Shown here: positions 44,146 to 53,074 of the stretch, in pieces
How positions within the stretch are numbered: the stretch's first letter is position 1
Layout: the number at the start of each line of letters is the position of its first letter
Assembly: GCF_947497285.1 (NCBI RefSeq)
Contig: NZ_CANMFT010000007.1
Location: 124,001 to 188,000 of the forward strand
DNA length: 64,000 nt
Reading direction: 5' to 3'
From: an uncultured Aliiroseovarius sp.
GTDB lineage: Bacteria; Pseudomonadota; Alphaproteobacteria; Rhodobacterales; Rhodobacteraceae
Notes under the pieces: generated by a model
What the model was told of the DNA's origin: nothing
The model's database searches: none
The model's input: only the letters and a program-made list of their open reading frames with translations
Position numbers and translations under genes: made by a program

Positions 44146-45050
44146 TTCGCTGCTCCCTTGCGGTGGTGCTTGCTGTCCTCGCGTGGCGCATGCTTCGGGT
44201 CGGTATCACGGATCAGGCGGTCTTCGCCAGACAGGCAGGTGAACCGCTGCCCGCGCATGCGACCGATCAGGGTCAAGCCAACATCGCGCGCAATCTCGAC
44301 CCCCCAAGCGGTGAAACCGGACCGAGAGACGAGCACGGGAATACCCATATGCGCGGTCTTTATCACCATCTCCGAAGTCAGCCGTCCGGTCGTGTATAAG
44401 ATCTTGTCTGCGCCCTCAACACCTTCGGCAAGCATCCAGCCGGCCACCTTGTCCACGGCGTTGTGGCGCCCGACATCCTCCATGTAGATCAGCGGGCGGT
44501 CCCCCTGACACAGAACGGTGCCGTGGATGGCACCGGCCTCAAGGTAGAGCGACGGGGTGCGGTTGATCTTTTGCGACAGGGCATAGAGCGACGAGGTTCG
44601 GACCGATGCGGGTGGAAGGGTAAGACCCTCGATCCCCTCCATCATATCGCCAAAAACGGTGCCGACGGCACAGCCTGAGGTGCGCGTTTTGCGGCTCAAC
44701 TTGTCTTCGTAGTCGGTTTCGCGCGCGGTGCGGACAACGATCGTTTCGATGTCTTCGTCATAGTCGACCCCGGTGATTTTGTCGGCTGTGGTCAGCATGC
44801 CCTGATTGCGCAGAAATCCGAGCGCAAGGTAGTCGGGATAGTCCCCGATGGTCATTGCGGTGACGATCTCGCGCGAATTCAAGAAAATGGTAAGCGGACG
44901 TTCTTCGACAACCGATACGGTGACACCATCGCCATGTTCATCATGGCCAGACACCGCACGGGTCAAACGAGCGGCAGTGGGATCAGGCGCAATCACGTAG
45001 TCGTGGATATTCTTCTCAGTGGCCAATTGAATCTCCTGCCGCTTCACCAT
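44142..45050 (-). CDS. fdhD: Formate dehydrogenase accessory sulfurtransferase FdhD
   Basis: A 302-residue protein that delivers sulfur from IscS to the Mo-bisMGD cofactor of formate dehydrogenase. Family blocks are RPLTIFLNSREIVTAMTIGDYPDYLALGFL, MEDVGRHNAVDKVAGW, LYTTGRLTSEMVIKTA and VSRSGFTAWGVEIA. The active-loop motif is TSGCAVG, with one cysteine (Cys127) instead of the CxxC of the E. coli protein. The ATG at 45050 is used, but a TTG at 45026 with AGGAG seven bases upstream is a serious alternative. It is divergent from azlC. Confidence 0.92.
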   Translation of the reverse strand: MVKRQEIQLATEKNIHDYVIAPDPTAARLTRAVSGHDEHGDGVTVSVVEERPLTIFLNSREIVTAMTIGDYPDYLALGFLRNQGMLTTADKITGVDYDEDIETIVVRTARETDYEDKLSRKTRTSGCAVGTVFGDMMEGIEGLTLPPASVRTSSLYALSQKINRTPSLYLEAGAIHGTVLCQGDRPLIYMEDVGRHNAVDKVAGWMLAEGVEGADKILYTTGRLTSEMVIKTAHMGIPVLVSRSGFTAWGVEIARDVGLTLIGRMRGQRFTCLSGEDRLIRDTDPKHAPREDSKHHRKGAAK

Positions 45051-45079
45051 AAGCGTGAGGGGCAACTTAGGACCCGATT

Positions 45080-45793
45080 ATGACTTCGTCCAACCCCAAA
45101 AGATACTTTCTGCGCGGCGCTCAGGATGCATTGCCATTTGTTCTGGTGATCGTGCCCTTCGCCCTGCTGTTCGGCGTCGTCGCCACGGAAGCCGGCTTGA
45201 ACGTGGCCGAGGTCATGGGCTTTTCAGTTCTGGTGATCGCCGGTGCGGCGCAGTTTACCGCTGTGCAGTTGATGACAGAAAATGCGCCGACGATCATCGT
45301 GATCCTGACCGCTCTTGCGGTGAACCTGCGCATGGCAATGTATAGCGCGTCGCTGACACCTTTTCTGGGAAAGGCCCCGGTCTGGAAGCGGGCGCTTGTT
45401 GCTTACCTCATGGTGGATCAGGCCTACGCGTTGTCGCAGATTAAATACGAGCTGGAGCCGGAGCTGACAGTGCCAGAACGCTTTGCCTACTATATCGGCA
45501 CGGTCGTGCCGCTTGCGCCGCTTTGGTATGCCGCCAGCTATATCGGCGCGGTGGCGGGCACGCAGATCCCCGCAAGCTTTGCCTTGGATTTCGCGCTGCC
45601 GATCACCTTTCTGGCAATGGTCGCGCCTGCGCTGCGGACGATCGCGCATGTGGCGGCGGCGGCGACGTCGGTTGTGTTGGCGTTGCTTCTGACATGGATG
45701 CCTTATGGCTCGGGACTTCTGGTGGCTGCCATCGGGGCGATGATCGTTGGGGCGCAGATTGAAGGTGTCATGGCACGAAGGGCACGCACATGA
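45080..45793 (+). CDS. azlC: AzlC family branched-chain amino acid exporter subunit
   Basis: A 237-residue membrane protein with about seven helices. LRGAQDALPFVLVIVPFALLFGVVATEAGL, FSVLVIAGAAQFTAVQLM and NLRMAMYSASLTPFL are AzlC signatures. With AzlD it forms a small exporter of branched-chain amino acids or other metabolites. azlD starts within its stop codon region (ATGA overlap). It is divergent from fdhD. Confidence 0.93.
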   Translation: MTSSNPKRYFLRGAQDALPFVLVIVPFALLFGVVATEAGLNVAEVMGFSVLVIAGAAQFTAVQLMTENAPTIIVILTALAVNLRMAMYSASLTPFLGKAPVWKRALVAYLMVDQAYALSQIKYELEPELTVPERFAYYIGTVVPLAPLWYAASYIGAVAGTQIPASFALDFALPITFLAMVAPALRTIAHVAAAATSVVLALLLTWMPYGSGLLVAAIGAMIVGAQIEGVMARRART

Positions 45794-46119
45794 GCATGGA
45801 CCACAGCGTCGTCTGGATTGTCATTGTTTCGCTGGCCGTGGGTAGCTTCCTGATCCGGTTCAGCTTCTTGGGCTTCATCGGAGACCGTCCGATGCCGGAA
45901 TGGGTGTTGCGCCACCTTCGTTATACGCCGGTGGCCGTGCTCCCTGGTTTGGTCGCACCTTTGGTGCTTTGGCCGGCCGCGACAGCGGGCATGCCTGACC
46001 CTGCGCGGCTTGCCGCAGCATTGGTTACACTGTCGGTTGGGTATTTCAGCCGCAACGTTCTTGCCGCAATCCTGTCGGGCGCAGCGACGCTTTATGCGTT
46101 ACTGTTCTTGCTTGGCTAA
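45790..46119 (+). CDS. azlD: AzlD family small membrane partner
   Basis: A 109-residue protein with four hydrophobic segments and the block VGSFLIRFSFLGFIGDRPMPEWVLRHLRYTPVAVLPGLVAPLVL typical of AzlD (DUF931). It is the obligate partner of AzlC and overlaps it by 4 bp. It converges with the following lipoprotein gene. Confidence 0.92.
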   Translation: MSMDHSVVWIVIVSLAVGSFLIRFSFLGFIGDRPMPEWVLRHLRYTPVAVLPGLVAPLVLWPAATAGMPDPARLAAALVTLSVGYFSRNVLAAILSGAATLYALLFLLG

Positions 46120-46128
46120 CCCTTCAGA

Positions 46129-46725
46129 TCAGATCCCGCGGGTCAGGATCTCTCCGTTTTCTTCTGGGTCATTGTCATAGAACTTGCGTTCAGTGACGCC
46201 CGGCAGCTCACCAAACGCCTTCATCACAGATTTCGGAAAGAACGAACCTGGGATGGATTGAAAGCCCGGAAGGGTGCGCAGGATCGCACCAACGGCAGAT
46301 CCGCAATTCGCCTTTGGGACTGCCCCATATTGCTGCACCGTGCGCAAAGCCTGTTCGGCCACTTGTGGCGAGACAACAATATCCTGACGCACGACGTGGT
46401 AGGTGATGCGCGCGTGATAGTCGATGTAGAAATCGACCGCTTTGTCGGTCATTCCATAGTGCACATCATGGCGCTCAGGCAGGTTCGGGTGATGCCATGT
46501 CCCGGCCGGATCAAAAATCGCGCGCTGAGAGGCATTGATCAGCAGCGCTGAGTGTGCCCCGCCACCAGTTTTGTTGGAGACGACTGTCAAAAGGGTAATG
46601 GTGGGCGGTCCGGGGTGACGATAGGCGGCGCGCGATACGGCTTCGTCACTGGCCCAGATACTGTCTGCGCCACCGCAAGCCGTCAGACCCAGAACAAGCG
46701 TCAAGGCGAAGATCAATCGCAGCAT
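46129..46725 (-). CDS. Lipoprotein with papain-like Cys/His pattern
   Basis: A 198-residue lipoprotein (lipobox LTAC, Cys17). The mature part has GGGAHSALLINASQRAIFDPAGTW, a long spacer, then NCGSAVGAILRTLPGF. A His strand followed by Asn-Cys-Gly at the start of a helix is the circularly permuted arrangement of NlpC/P60-like (papain-fold) hydrolases. I see no proof of activity. It may act on peptidoglycan or acyl chains at the membrane. It stands 34 bp downstream of the oxidase subunit IV gene on the same strand. Confidence 0.65.
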   Translation of the reverse strand: MLRLIFALTLVLGLTACGGADSIWASDEAVSRAAYRHPGPPTITLLTVVSNKTGGGAHSALLINASQRAIFDPAGTWHHPNLPERHDVHYGMTDKAVDFYIDYHARITYHVVRQDIVVSPQVAEQALRTVQQYGAVPKANCGSAVGAILRTLPGFQSIPGSFFPKSVMKAFGELPGVTERKFYDNDPEENGEILTRGI

Positions 46726-46759
46726 AGGCAGATCCTACTCACACCGAAGGGGGAATGCT

Positions 46760-46900
46760 TCAGGCGTTGAACAGCGCCAGCAAAACCAGAATGAAAAGAA
46801 AGAACGCAACCGAACGACCAGAGAATTTCACGAACCCTTCAAAGGTCTTTTCCTGCTCGCTGGTGTCCATCGTGCCAACGACGTGATCCTTGTCTGCCAT
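46760..46900 (-). CDS. aa3-type cytochrome c oxidase subunit IV (short form)
   Basis: A 46-residue protein beginning MADKDHVVGTMDTSEQEKTFEGF. After an acidic head and FVKFSGR it ends in a single hydrophobic helix (SVAFFLFILVLLALFNA). This matches the one-helix subunit IV of the alphaproteobacterial aa3 oxidase, as in Paracoccus and Rhodobacter. GGGAAG lies before the ATG. The catalytic subunits are not in the window, so the gene is stand-alone, as is usual in Rhodobacterales. Confidence 0.85.
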   Translation of the reverse strand: MADKDHVVGTMDTSEQEKTFEGFVKFSGRSVAFFLFILVLLALFNA

Positions 46901-46996
46901 GTCTTGCTTCCCGTGTTAAAGAACTGTGTTGATCATCGAATAGCGGATTTGAACAGCCCTGTCACGACCCGGATTGTCAGAGCGCCGCGATTGGAT

Positions 46997-47452
46997 TCAA
47001 TCATCCTCGAATTCGGCGGCCAGTCGAAAACCGATCCGGTTGGGCGCTTCGCTTTCAACTTGCTTGGGCAGTGCGCGCAGCATCACCGACAGTTGGCTGA
47101 CATGCTGGATCAATTGGGTTTTGATCCCTTCGACATCTGCCCCATAGAAGGTCAGCACATCAGGATCGAAAAAGCCGATGCCCTCGATCCGTAAGATACC
47201 GGCATCACCGCCAGTGAAGCCCATTGCGACCTCGTGTTCATTGTCCAACTGTTCCTCGAAGTTCTTGATATAGAGGATCAGACGCTCATACGCCCATTCG
47301 GCGGGGCTTTTGTCTTCCAGAGGCTTCTGGGCAACCTTCTTGGGCAAGGGATGGTCTTTGACGACAACAGGCCCATCCTCGCTGCATCTGGCAGTATGCG
47401 CGCGGGGCGGGTTGGAACGGGTTGTCTGCTTTGTCTGCTTTTTCTTCGCCAT
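46997..47452 (-). CDS. Conserved hypothetical protein (DUF6173-like)
   Basis: A 151-residue soluble protein. A basic, disordered N-terminus (MAKKKQTKQTTRSNPP) leads to a compact domain: SPAEWAYERLILYIKNFEEQLDNEHEVAMGFTGGDAGILRIEGIGFFDPDVLTFYG. A final helix pair follows. The FEEQLDNEHEVAMG / GxLRIEGIGF pattern recalls the DUF6173 family; this is from memory and unverified. No catalytic motif is evident. It is divergent from the dehydrogenase gene and possibly followed by the oxidase subunit IV gene. Confidence 0.7.
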   Translation of the reverse strand: MAKKKQTKQTTRSNPPRAHTARCSEDGPVVVKDHPLPKKVAQKPLEDKSPAEWAYERLILYIKNFEEQLDNEHEVAMGFTGGDAGILRIEGIGFFDPDVLTFYGADVEGIKTQLIQHVSQLSVMLRALPKQVESEAPNRIGFRLAAEFEDD

Positions 47453-47597
47453 CTGGCCTCACAACGATCTACACTTCACTGAACCCTTTTTGGCACAAGC
47501 GCGCAAGGGCGTCACGCGAGGAACGCGAGATGGATATCTATCTCGCATAGGGGGCAAGAGCTGGTCTTGATCAGGGACGTATGGTCGTAGCGGAGGG

Positions 47598-48554
47598 ATG
47601 GCTGTGAGAATTGGTTTCGTTGGTTTGGGAAATGTGGGGGGCAAGCTGGCGGGCAGTTTGCTGCGCAATGGCAAAGATTTGACCGTGCTTGATCTTGATC
47701 CGGACCTTGTCGCAGGTTTCGCCGCGCGCGGGGCAAATGCAGCGGATAACCCCGCGGCCCTGATGCGCGACTGCGACGTCGTCATTACCTGCCTTCCATC
47801 GCCCGCTGCGTCGAATGCCGTGGTCAGCCAAATGCTGGATCACGTGCGACCCGGCAAAATCTGGCTGGAAATGTCCACCACTGACGAGGCCGAGGTCAAA
47901 CGCTTGGGCGCCGAGGTGATCGCGCGCGGTGGCGATGCGGTCGATTGTCCGGTGTCGGGTGGTTGCCATCGGGCAGACACCGGCAACATCTCGATCTTCG
48001 CGGGCTGTGAGCGCGCGACGTTTGAGCGGGTGCTGCCGCTTTTGACCACGATGGGGCGGCGTGTTCTGCATACGGGTGAACTGGGTTCGGCCTCGGTCCT
48101 GAAGGTTATGACCAACTATCTTGCGACCGCCAACCTGCTGACCTGTTGCGAGGCATTGGTGACGATGAAAGCTGCCGGGCTTGATCTTGCGACGACCTAT
48201 GAGGCGATCAAGATCTCGTCCGGCACGTCTTTTGTGCATGAAACCGAAAGCCAGGTGATCCTGAACGGCTCGCGTGACATATCCTTCACCATGGACCTGG
48301 TGAAGAAGGATATCGGCTTGTTTCAGGCGATTGCTGATCGGGCAGGCGTGCCGCTCGAAATTTCACCTTTGATGGTTGAGATTTTCAACGACGGCATCGC
48401 GCGCTACGGCGAACGTGCGCAGTCAGACGACATCATCCGTAGGCTGGAAGAGGCGACCGGGCTGGACATCACCGCCCCCGGTTTCCCCGCTGGGATGGTA
48501 GATGATGAGCCGGAGGAGGCGGGCTATGAGGTGGTGCCGCGTGGGCACAGCTAG
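47598..48554 (+). CDS. NAD(P)-dependent oxidoreductase, 3-hydroxyisobutyrate dehydrogenase family
   Basis: A 318-residue beta-hydroxyacid dehydrogenase. The Rossmann loop is IGFVGLGNVGGKLAGSLL, the substrate loop is DCPVSGGCHRADTGN and the catalytic Lys lies in LKVMTNYLATAN. The family also includes tartronate semialdehyde reductases and imine reductases, so the substrate is open. GGAGGG precedes the ATG. It overlaps the end of the convergent MBL-fold gene by 4 bp. Confidence 0.9.
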   Translation: MAVRIGFVGLGNVGGKLAGSLLRNGKDLTVLDLDPDLVAGFAARGANAADNPAALMRDCDVVITCLPSPAASNAVVSQMLDHVRPGKIWLEMSTTDEAEVKRLGAEVIARGGDAVDCPVSGGCHRADTGNISIFAGCERATFERVLPLLTTMGRRVLHTGELGSASVLKVMTNYLATANLLTCCEALVTMKAAGLDLATTYEAIKISSGTSFVHETESQVILNGSRDISFTMDLVKKDIGLFQAIADRAGVPLEISPLMVEIFNDGIARYGERAQSDDIIRRLEEATGLDITAPGFPAGMVDDEPEEAGYEVVPRGHS

Positions 48555-49594
48555 GCCTTCTGCCACAGCCACGCGCCATCCTCGCGCCGGGTGCGTGTGG
48601 CGCGCCCTTCGTGCAGAAGGTGGTTCAGGTGGCCGACGGCCTCGACCAAGGCCAACCCATATTCGCCACCCGAAATCTCGCGCTTGAACAGCGGGGGGAA
48701 GCAGTCGCCGGCCACGTGGGGATCGGCCAGAAAGGCTTCCAACCGGTCCAGCGCGTTGTGGTGATTGGTGATCAGTTGGCGCATGCGTGTGGGCAGGCCG
48801 GTGAAGGGCAGTTTGTGCCCCGGCAGAACCAGTTGATCCGGGGTTGCGTATTGCGACAGGCGTTCGCAGGCTTCCAGCCATTCCCCGACCGGATCGGCCT
48901 CGGGCTCGGTGGCATAGACGCCAAGGTTAGGGCTGATCGTGGCCAGAAGCTGGTCGCCACCTATCACCAGCGCGCCATCCGTCGACCAGAGTGTCGCGTG
49001 TTCCGGCGCGTGACCGTTGCCAATCCGCACATCCCATTCGCGCCCGCCAAAATGAAGGCGACTGCCTTCTTTGATGCGTATAAAGCCCAAGGGCATGTCG
49101 GCTACGATGTCGGCATAGTTGAAGGGGCGTTCGGTGAGCCGCTTTTCATAGACGTCAGGGGCCATGCCCGCCGCGCGCCAATAAGCCAGCGTTTCGTCCA
49201 CTGGCACCATTTGCTCGTCCAGCAGCAGCATCCGCGCAAACAGCCATGCGGTGCGCGTGGTCACCAGCTCGGCCCCGTGGTCGCGTTGCAACCACCCGGC
49301 CAGCCCGACGTGATCGGGGTGGTGGTGGGTCACGATCACCCGCGCAATGGGTTTCCCGCCCAATGGGTCCGCCAACAGCTTATCCCAGATGCGGCGCGTC
49401 TTGTTCGTGTCAAAGCCGGTGTCCACGATGGTCCAGCCGTCGGGATCGTCAAAGGCAAAGATGTTGACGTGATCCAGCGCCATCGGGAGCGGTAGGCGCA
49501 TCCAAAGGACGCCCTTAGCGACCTCAACCGCTTCGCCCTCGCCGGGAATGTCCGGGAAGGGAAAAGCCAGTGGCGCGCTCGGTTTGGTGGTCAC
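48551..49594 (-). CDS. MBL-fold metallo-hydrolase
   Basis: A 347-residue metallo-beta-lactamase-fold enzyme with the binuclear metal motif THHHPDHVG, a third ligand in GHAPEHATLWS and a fourth in GGDQLLATISP, then LPGHKLPF. A winged-helix-like C-terminal tail (VGHLNHLLHEGRATRTRREDG) resembles LACTB2-type hydrolases. It starts within the stop of the acyl-CoA dehydrogenase gene (4-bp overlap), so it may hydrolyse a thioester or related product of that pathway; this is inference. Confidence 0.88.
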   Translation of the reverse strand: MTTKPSAPLAFPFPDIPGEGEAVEVAKGVLWMRLPLPMALDHVNIFAFDDPDGWTIVDTGFDTNKTRRIWDKLLADPLGGKPIARVIVTHHHPDHVGLAGWLQRDHGAELVTTRTAWLFARMLLLDEQMVPVDETLAYWRAAGMAPDVYEKRLTERPFNYADIVADMPLGFIRIKEGSRLHFGGREWDVRIGNGHAPEHATLWSTDGALVIGGDQLLATISPNLGVYATEPEADPVGEWLEACERLSQYATPDQLVLPGHKLPFTGLPTRMRQLITNHHNALDRLEAFLADPHVAGDCFPPLFKREISGGEYGLALVEAVGHLNHLLHEGRATRTRREDGAWLWQKA

Positions 49595-51312
49595 GATGCC
49601 AAATCTTCCGGGCTAAGGGCATAGAGCCCCGCAGCCCCGGTGCGCGCCTGCGCGAAGTGTGCGGTGTGCTCGGGCAACAGCCGGTTGATGTGGAAACGGG
49701 CAAGCTCTGAACGCGGCCCCTTGCCACCCTCGGCAATCGCGGCGCGCAAGTGGTAATGCGCGCCAAGAACACGTGCAAAGCCCATCAGGAACGGCACGGC
49801 ACCGGCGAAACGGTCTTGCATGTCGGATTGTTCGACCATCCATTCGGTGGTTTCGCGCAGGTCTTCTGCGGCCGACCAAACAGCTTCGGACATGTTGGGG
49901 AAATCGGCGCGGGCAGCTTCGGCCTGTGTCTCGATCTCATCAAGCAGGCGGAAGGCGGCCTCGCCCCCGTCCATCATCTTGCGACCGACAAGGTCCATTG
50001 CCTGAATGCCGTTTGTGCCTTCGTAGATCGCGGTGACACGTACGTCGCGGGAATGCTGGGCGGCGCCGGTTTCTTCGATGAACCCCATGCCGCCATGCAC
50101 CTGAACGCCAAGATGGCTGACAAGCATTCCAACCTCGGTACCGTAGGCCTTGACGATTGGCGTCAGAAGGGCGGCACGCGCCTTCCATTCCTCGTCGCCC
50201 GTCGCATGCGCCATATCTATCGCAAGCGCCAACGACATCGCCATGGACCGGGCGGCAAAAAGTTCAGTGCGCATCTGGGTCAGCATCCGGCGCACATCGG
50301 CAAAGTCGATGATCGCACCGGTGCCAGCGTCGCCCAGCGGAGTGCGGCCCTGTTTGCGCTCCATCGCATAGGCCAGCGCCTCTTGATAGGCACGTTCGCC
50401 CACGCCGTAGCCCTGCACGCCCACACCCATGCGGGCGTTGTTCATCATGGTGAACATGGCGGCCATGCCCTTGTGCGGCTCGCCGACCATCCAGCCTTTG
50501 GCCCCTTCGAAGGACATCACGGCGGTAGGGCTGCCGTGCAGGCCCATTTTGTGTTCAAGGCTGACGACGCGCAGGCTGTTTGGCTCGCCCGGATTGCCGT
50601 CAGCATCGGGGATCAGTTTTGGAACCATAAAGAGGCTGATACCCTTGGTGCCGGGCGCACCGTCCGGCAGCCGCGCCAGCACAAGGTGACAGACGTTCCC
50701 GGTGATGTCGTTGTCACCCCATGAAATAAAGATCTTCTGACCGGTGACCGAATAGGTCCCGTCGCCATTGTCTTCGGCTTTCGACGACAGCGCGCCCACA
50801 TCCGACCCGGCCTGCGGTTCGGTCAGGTTCATCGTGCCCGCCCATTCACCGCTGATCAGTTTGGGCAGATACAGGTCTTTCAGCGTGTCCGAGGCGTGGT
50901 GTTCCAACGACTCAATCTGGCCCTGCGTCATCAAGGGGCACAATTGAAGCGACAGGCAGCTTGCCGACATCATGTCGTTCACCGCTGTTTGCAGGGTCAG
51001 GGGTAAGCCCATCCCACCATATTCAGGGTCCGCCGCCATGCCGATCCACCCACCTTCCGCGATTGCCTTGTAGCCATCCGCAAAGCCGGGTGACGTGCGC
51101 ACGACGCCATTTTCAAGCACAGCCGGGGTCAGGTCGCCGTTGCGGTTCAGGGGGGCAAGGATGTCTTCGCACATCTTGCCTGCCTCGGTCAGAACAGCCA
51201 TCGCAACATCCGGGGTGGCGTCGGCAAACCGCTCGGTTTCGGGCAGCTGATCATAGCCGATGACATGGTCGAACAGGAACTGGAAATCGTCGGTTGTCGC
51301 GCGGTAGGTCAT
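49591..51312 (-). CDS. Acyl-CoA dehydrogenase, large DmdC-like subfamily
   Basis: A 573-residue FAD enzyme with N-terminal helical, middle beta and C-terminal helical domains plus an extra C-terminal domain. Key blocks are MNLTEPQAGSDVGAL, GQKIFISWGDND, LEHKMGLHGSPTAVMSFEGA, MGFIEETGAAQHSRD and the catalytic-base region AIYEGTNGIQAMDLVGRK. The length and the VHGGMGFIEE/EGTNGIQA pattern fit the 3-methylmercaptopropionyl-CoA dehydrogenase (DmdC) group common in roseobacters, but paralogues use other acyl-CoAs. GAGGACTCCC precedes the chosen ATG. It is coupled to the MBL gene. Confidence 0.9.
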   Translation of the reverse strand: MTYRATTDDFQFLFDHVIGYDQLPETERFADATPDVAMAVLTEAGKMCEDILAPLNRNGDLTPAVLENGVVRTSPGFADGYKAIAEGGWIGMAADPEYGGMGLPLTLQTAVNDMMSASCLSLQLCPLMTQGQIESLEHHASDTLKDLYLPKLISGEWAGTMNLTEPQAGSDVGALSSKAEDNGDGTYSVTGQKIFISWGDNDITGNVCHLVLARLPDGAPGTKGISLFMVPKLIPDADGNPGEPNSLRVVSLEHKMGLHGSPTAVMSFEGAKGWMVGEPHKGMAAMFTMMNNARMGVGVQGYGVGERAYQEALAYAMERKQGRTPLGDAGTGAIIDFADVRRMLTQMRTELFAARSMAMSLALAIDMAHATGDEEWKARAALLTPIVKAYGTEVGMLVSHLGVQVHGGMGFIEETGAAQHSRDVRVTAIYEGTNGIQAMDLVGRKMMDGGEAAFRLLDEIETQAEAARADFPNMSEAVWSAAEDLRETTEWMVEQSDMQDRFAGAVPFLMGFARVLGAHYHLRAAIAEGGKGPRSELARFHINRLLPEHTAHFAQARTGAAGLYALSPEDLAS

Positions 51313-51416
51313 GGGAGTCCTCGGCAAATCTCTTGGCATCTGGGCGATAGGCCATTAACTGGGCCTTTATTCCCCTTACCGAAGGTCAGAGGGGTGGCAA
51401 AGGAAAACGCAGCGTC

Positions 51417-52373
51417 ATGAGTGCGGACGGCTTGGATACGGAAATTCTATCGGCGGACATAGCCGGTGTCGCGCGGGCCGCAGAGCTTTTGCGGGAAGGC
51501 GCGCTTGTGTCCTTCCCGACTGAGACGGTGTATGGCCTTGGCGCTGACGCCACGAATGACCACGCTGTCGCGCGGATATTTAACGCCAAAGGGCGCCCCC
51601 ATTTCAACCCGCTGATCGTCCATGTGCCGTCGCTGGAGGCGGCATCAAAGATTGCAGTGCTGGATGGGCGTGCCCTAGATTTGGCGCAGGCGTTCTGGCC
51701 GGGACCGCTCACTTTGGTGTTGCCGCTAAAACCCAACAGCCCGCTATCTGCCCTTGTGTCTGCGGGTCTGCCGACTGTGGCCGTCCGCGTGCCCGCCCAC
51801 CCGTTGGCGCAGAAACTGCTGGAGGCCGCATGTCTTCCCGTCGCTGCCCCGTCTGCCAATCCGTCGGGACGCATCAGCCCGTCCACTGCGCAGCACGTTC
51901 TGGACAGTCTGTCCGGTCGGATCACGGCGGTGCTGGACGGTGGCCCCTGCGAGGTCGGGTTGGAAAGCACGATCGTCGGGTTCGACCCCGCCCCGGTCCT
52001 GTTGCGCCCCGGCGGCCTGCCGGTCGAAGCCCTCGAAGCCGCGCTGGGCGGCACGATTGCCGTCCGGCAAGCCAGCGCAGGCGTCACAGCGCCCGGTCAA
52101 TTGTCCTCGCATTATGCGCCAAACGCGCAAATGCGTCTGAACGCCGTTGAAGCGAAACCGGGTGAACGTCTGCTGGGGTTCGGGCATGTCGAGGCTGATC
52201 TGAACCTGTCCCCGTCCGGCGATCTGGTCGAGGCGGCGGCCAACCTGTTTCGGTATTTGCACCAGTTGGACGACGAAGGCGACGCCCCGATCGCCGTATC
52301 TCCGATCCCCGATCACGGGATGGGCCGGGCAATCAATGATCGTTTGCGCCGGGCGGCAGCCCCGCGCGATTAA
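51417..52373 (+). CDS. tsaC: L-threonylcarbamoyladenylate synthase (Sua5/YwlC type)
   Basis: A 318-residue enzyme making threonylcarbamoyl-AMP for tRNA t6A37. The YrdC domain (1-210) has SFPTETVYGLGADAT, KGRPHFNPLIVHV, WPGPLTLVLP and APSANPSGRISPS. The C-terminal Sua5 domain follows after the linker APGQLSSHYAPNAQM, whose SHYAP is diagnostic. It is divergent from the acyl-CoA dehydrogenase gene and converges with yqgE. Confidence 0.94.
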   Translation: MSADGLDTEILSADIAGVARAAELLREGALVSFPTETVYGLGADATNDHAVARIFNAKGRPHFNPLIVHVPSLEAASKIAVLDGRALDLAQAFWPGPLTLVLPLKPNSPLSALVSAGLPTVAVRVPAHPLAQKLLEAACLPVAAPSANPSGRISPSTAQHVLDSLSGRITAVLDGGPCEVGLESTIVGFDPAPVLLRPGGLPVEALEAALGGTIAVRQASAGVTAPGQLSSHYAPNAQMRLNAVEAKPGERLLGFGHVEADLNLSPSGDLVEAAANLFRYLHQLDDEGDAPIAVSPIPDHGMGRAINDRLRRAAAPRD

Positions 52374-52380
52374 TCAGCGG

Positions 52381-52959
52381 TCACGCGTGCCCGCCTTCTG
52401 CAGACAAAAGCAGCGGATCAACGCCAAGTTTCGCCAACGCCGCTGTCCATTTCCCGTCACTGTCATCGGAAAAGACGATGGCTTCTTCCGCGTCACAGGT
52501 CAGCCAGGCATTTTGCTGGATTTCGCTTTCAAGCTGGCCGGGGGACCAGCCGGCATAGCCAAGGGCCGCCAGCGTGTTTGCGGGGCCGACGCCATTCGCC
52601 ATCGCTTCAAGAATATCGCGCGTGGCGGTCATGGAAAACGCGTCGTCGACCTTCAGGGTCGAGGCGTCGTTGTCATATTCGCCCGAATGCAACACGAACC
52701 CACGCGCGCCTTCGACGGGACCGCCGAAAAACACGTTTGTTGTCTTGGTGCCCATGCCTGCGTCGATATCAAGTTGGGCAAGGATATCACCCAGCGACAC
52801 ATCGGGTGCTGGCTTGTTGATGATCAATCCCATCGCCCCTTCTGGCGAATGGGCGCACATGAACACAACCGAGTGGTCGAACCGCGGATCGCCCATGCCC
52901 GGCATCGCGATCAGAAGTTTGCCGCTCAAGTCCATTGGTGTGTTGTCGGTTGCGCTCAT
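52381..52959 (-). CDS. YqgE/AlgH family protein
   Basis: A 192-residue DUF179 protein. LSGKLLIAMPGMGDPRFDHSVVFMCAHSPEGAMGLIINKP is near-invariant in the family. VFFGGPVEGARGFVLHS and LAALGYAGWSPGQLESEIQQNAWLT follow. The biochemical function is unknown, with links to ribosome maturation and regulation. GGAGGT abuts the ATG at 52957-52959, which is close for an SD; an ATG eight codons in (MDLSGK) is the alternative start. Confidence 0.93.
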   Translation of the reverse strand: MSATDNTPMDLSGKLLIAMPGMGDPRFDHSVVFMCAHSPEGAMGLIINKPAPDVSLGDILAQLDIDAGMGTKTTNVFFGGPVEGARGFVLHSGEYDNDASTLKVDDAFSMTATRDILEAMANGVGPANTLAALGYAGWSPGQLESEIQQNAWLTCDAEEAIVFSDDSDGKWTAALAKLGVDPLLLSAEGGHA

Positions 52960-53074
52960 ACCTCCAGAAAAGCGCCGCAGAGTTGGAAAGGCAAGTCTGA
53001 ATGCCGATCGATGGTAACGATCCATCCCTGAAATGTGATTTCACATTGCAGGCTTGCGCTTTATGTATCGTTGC

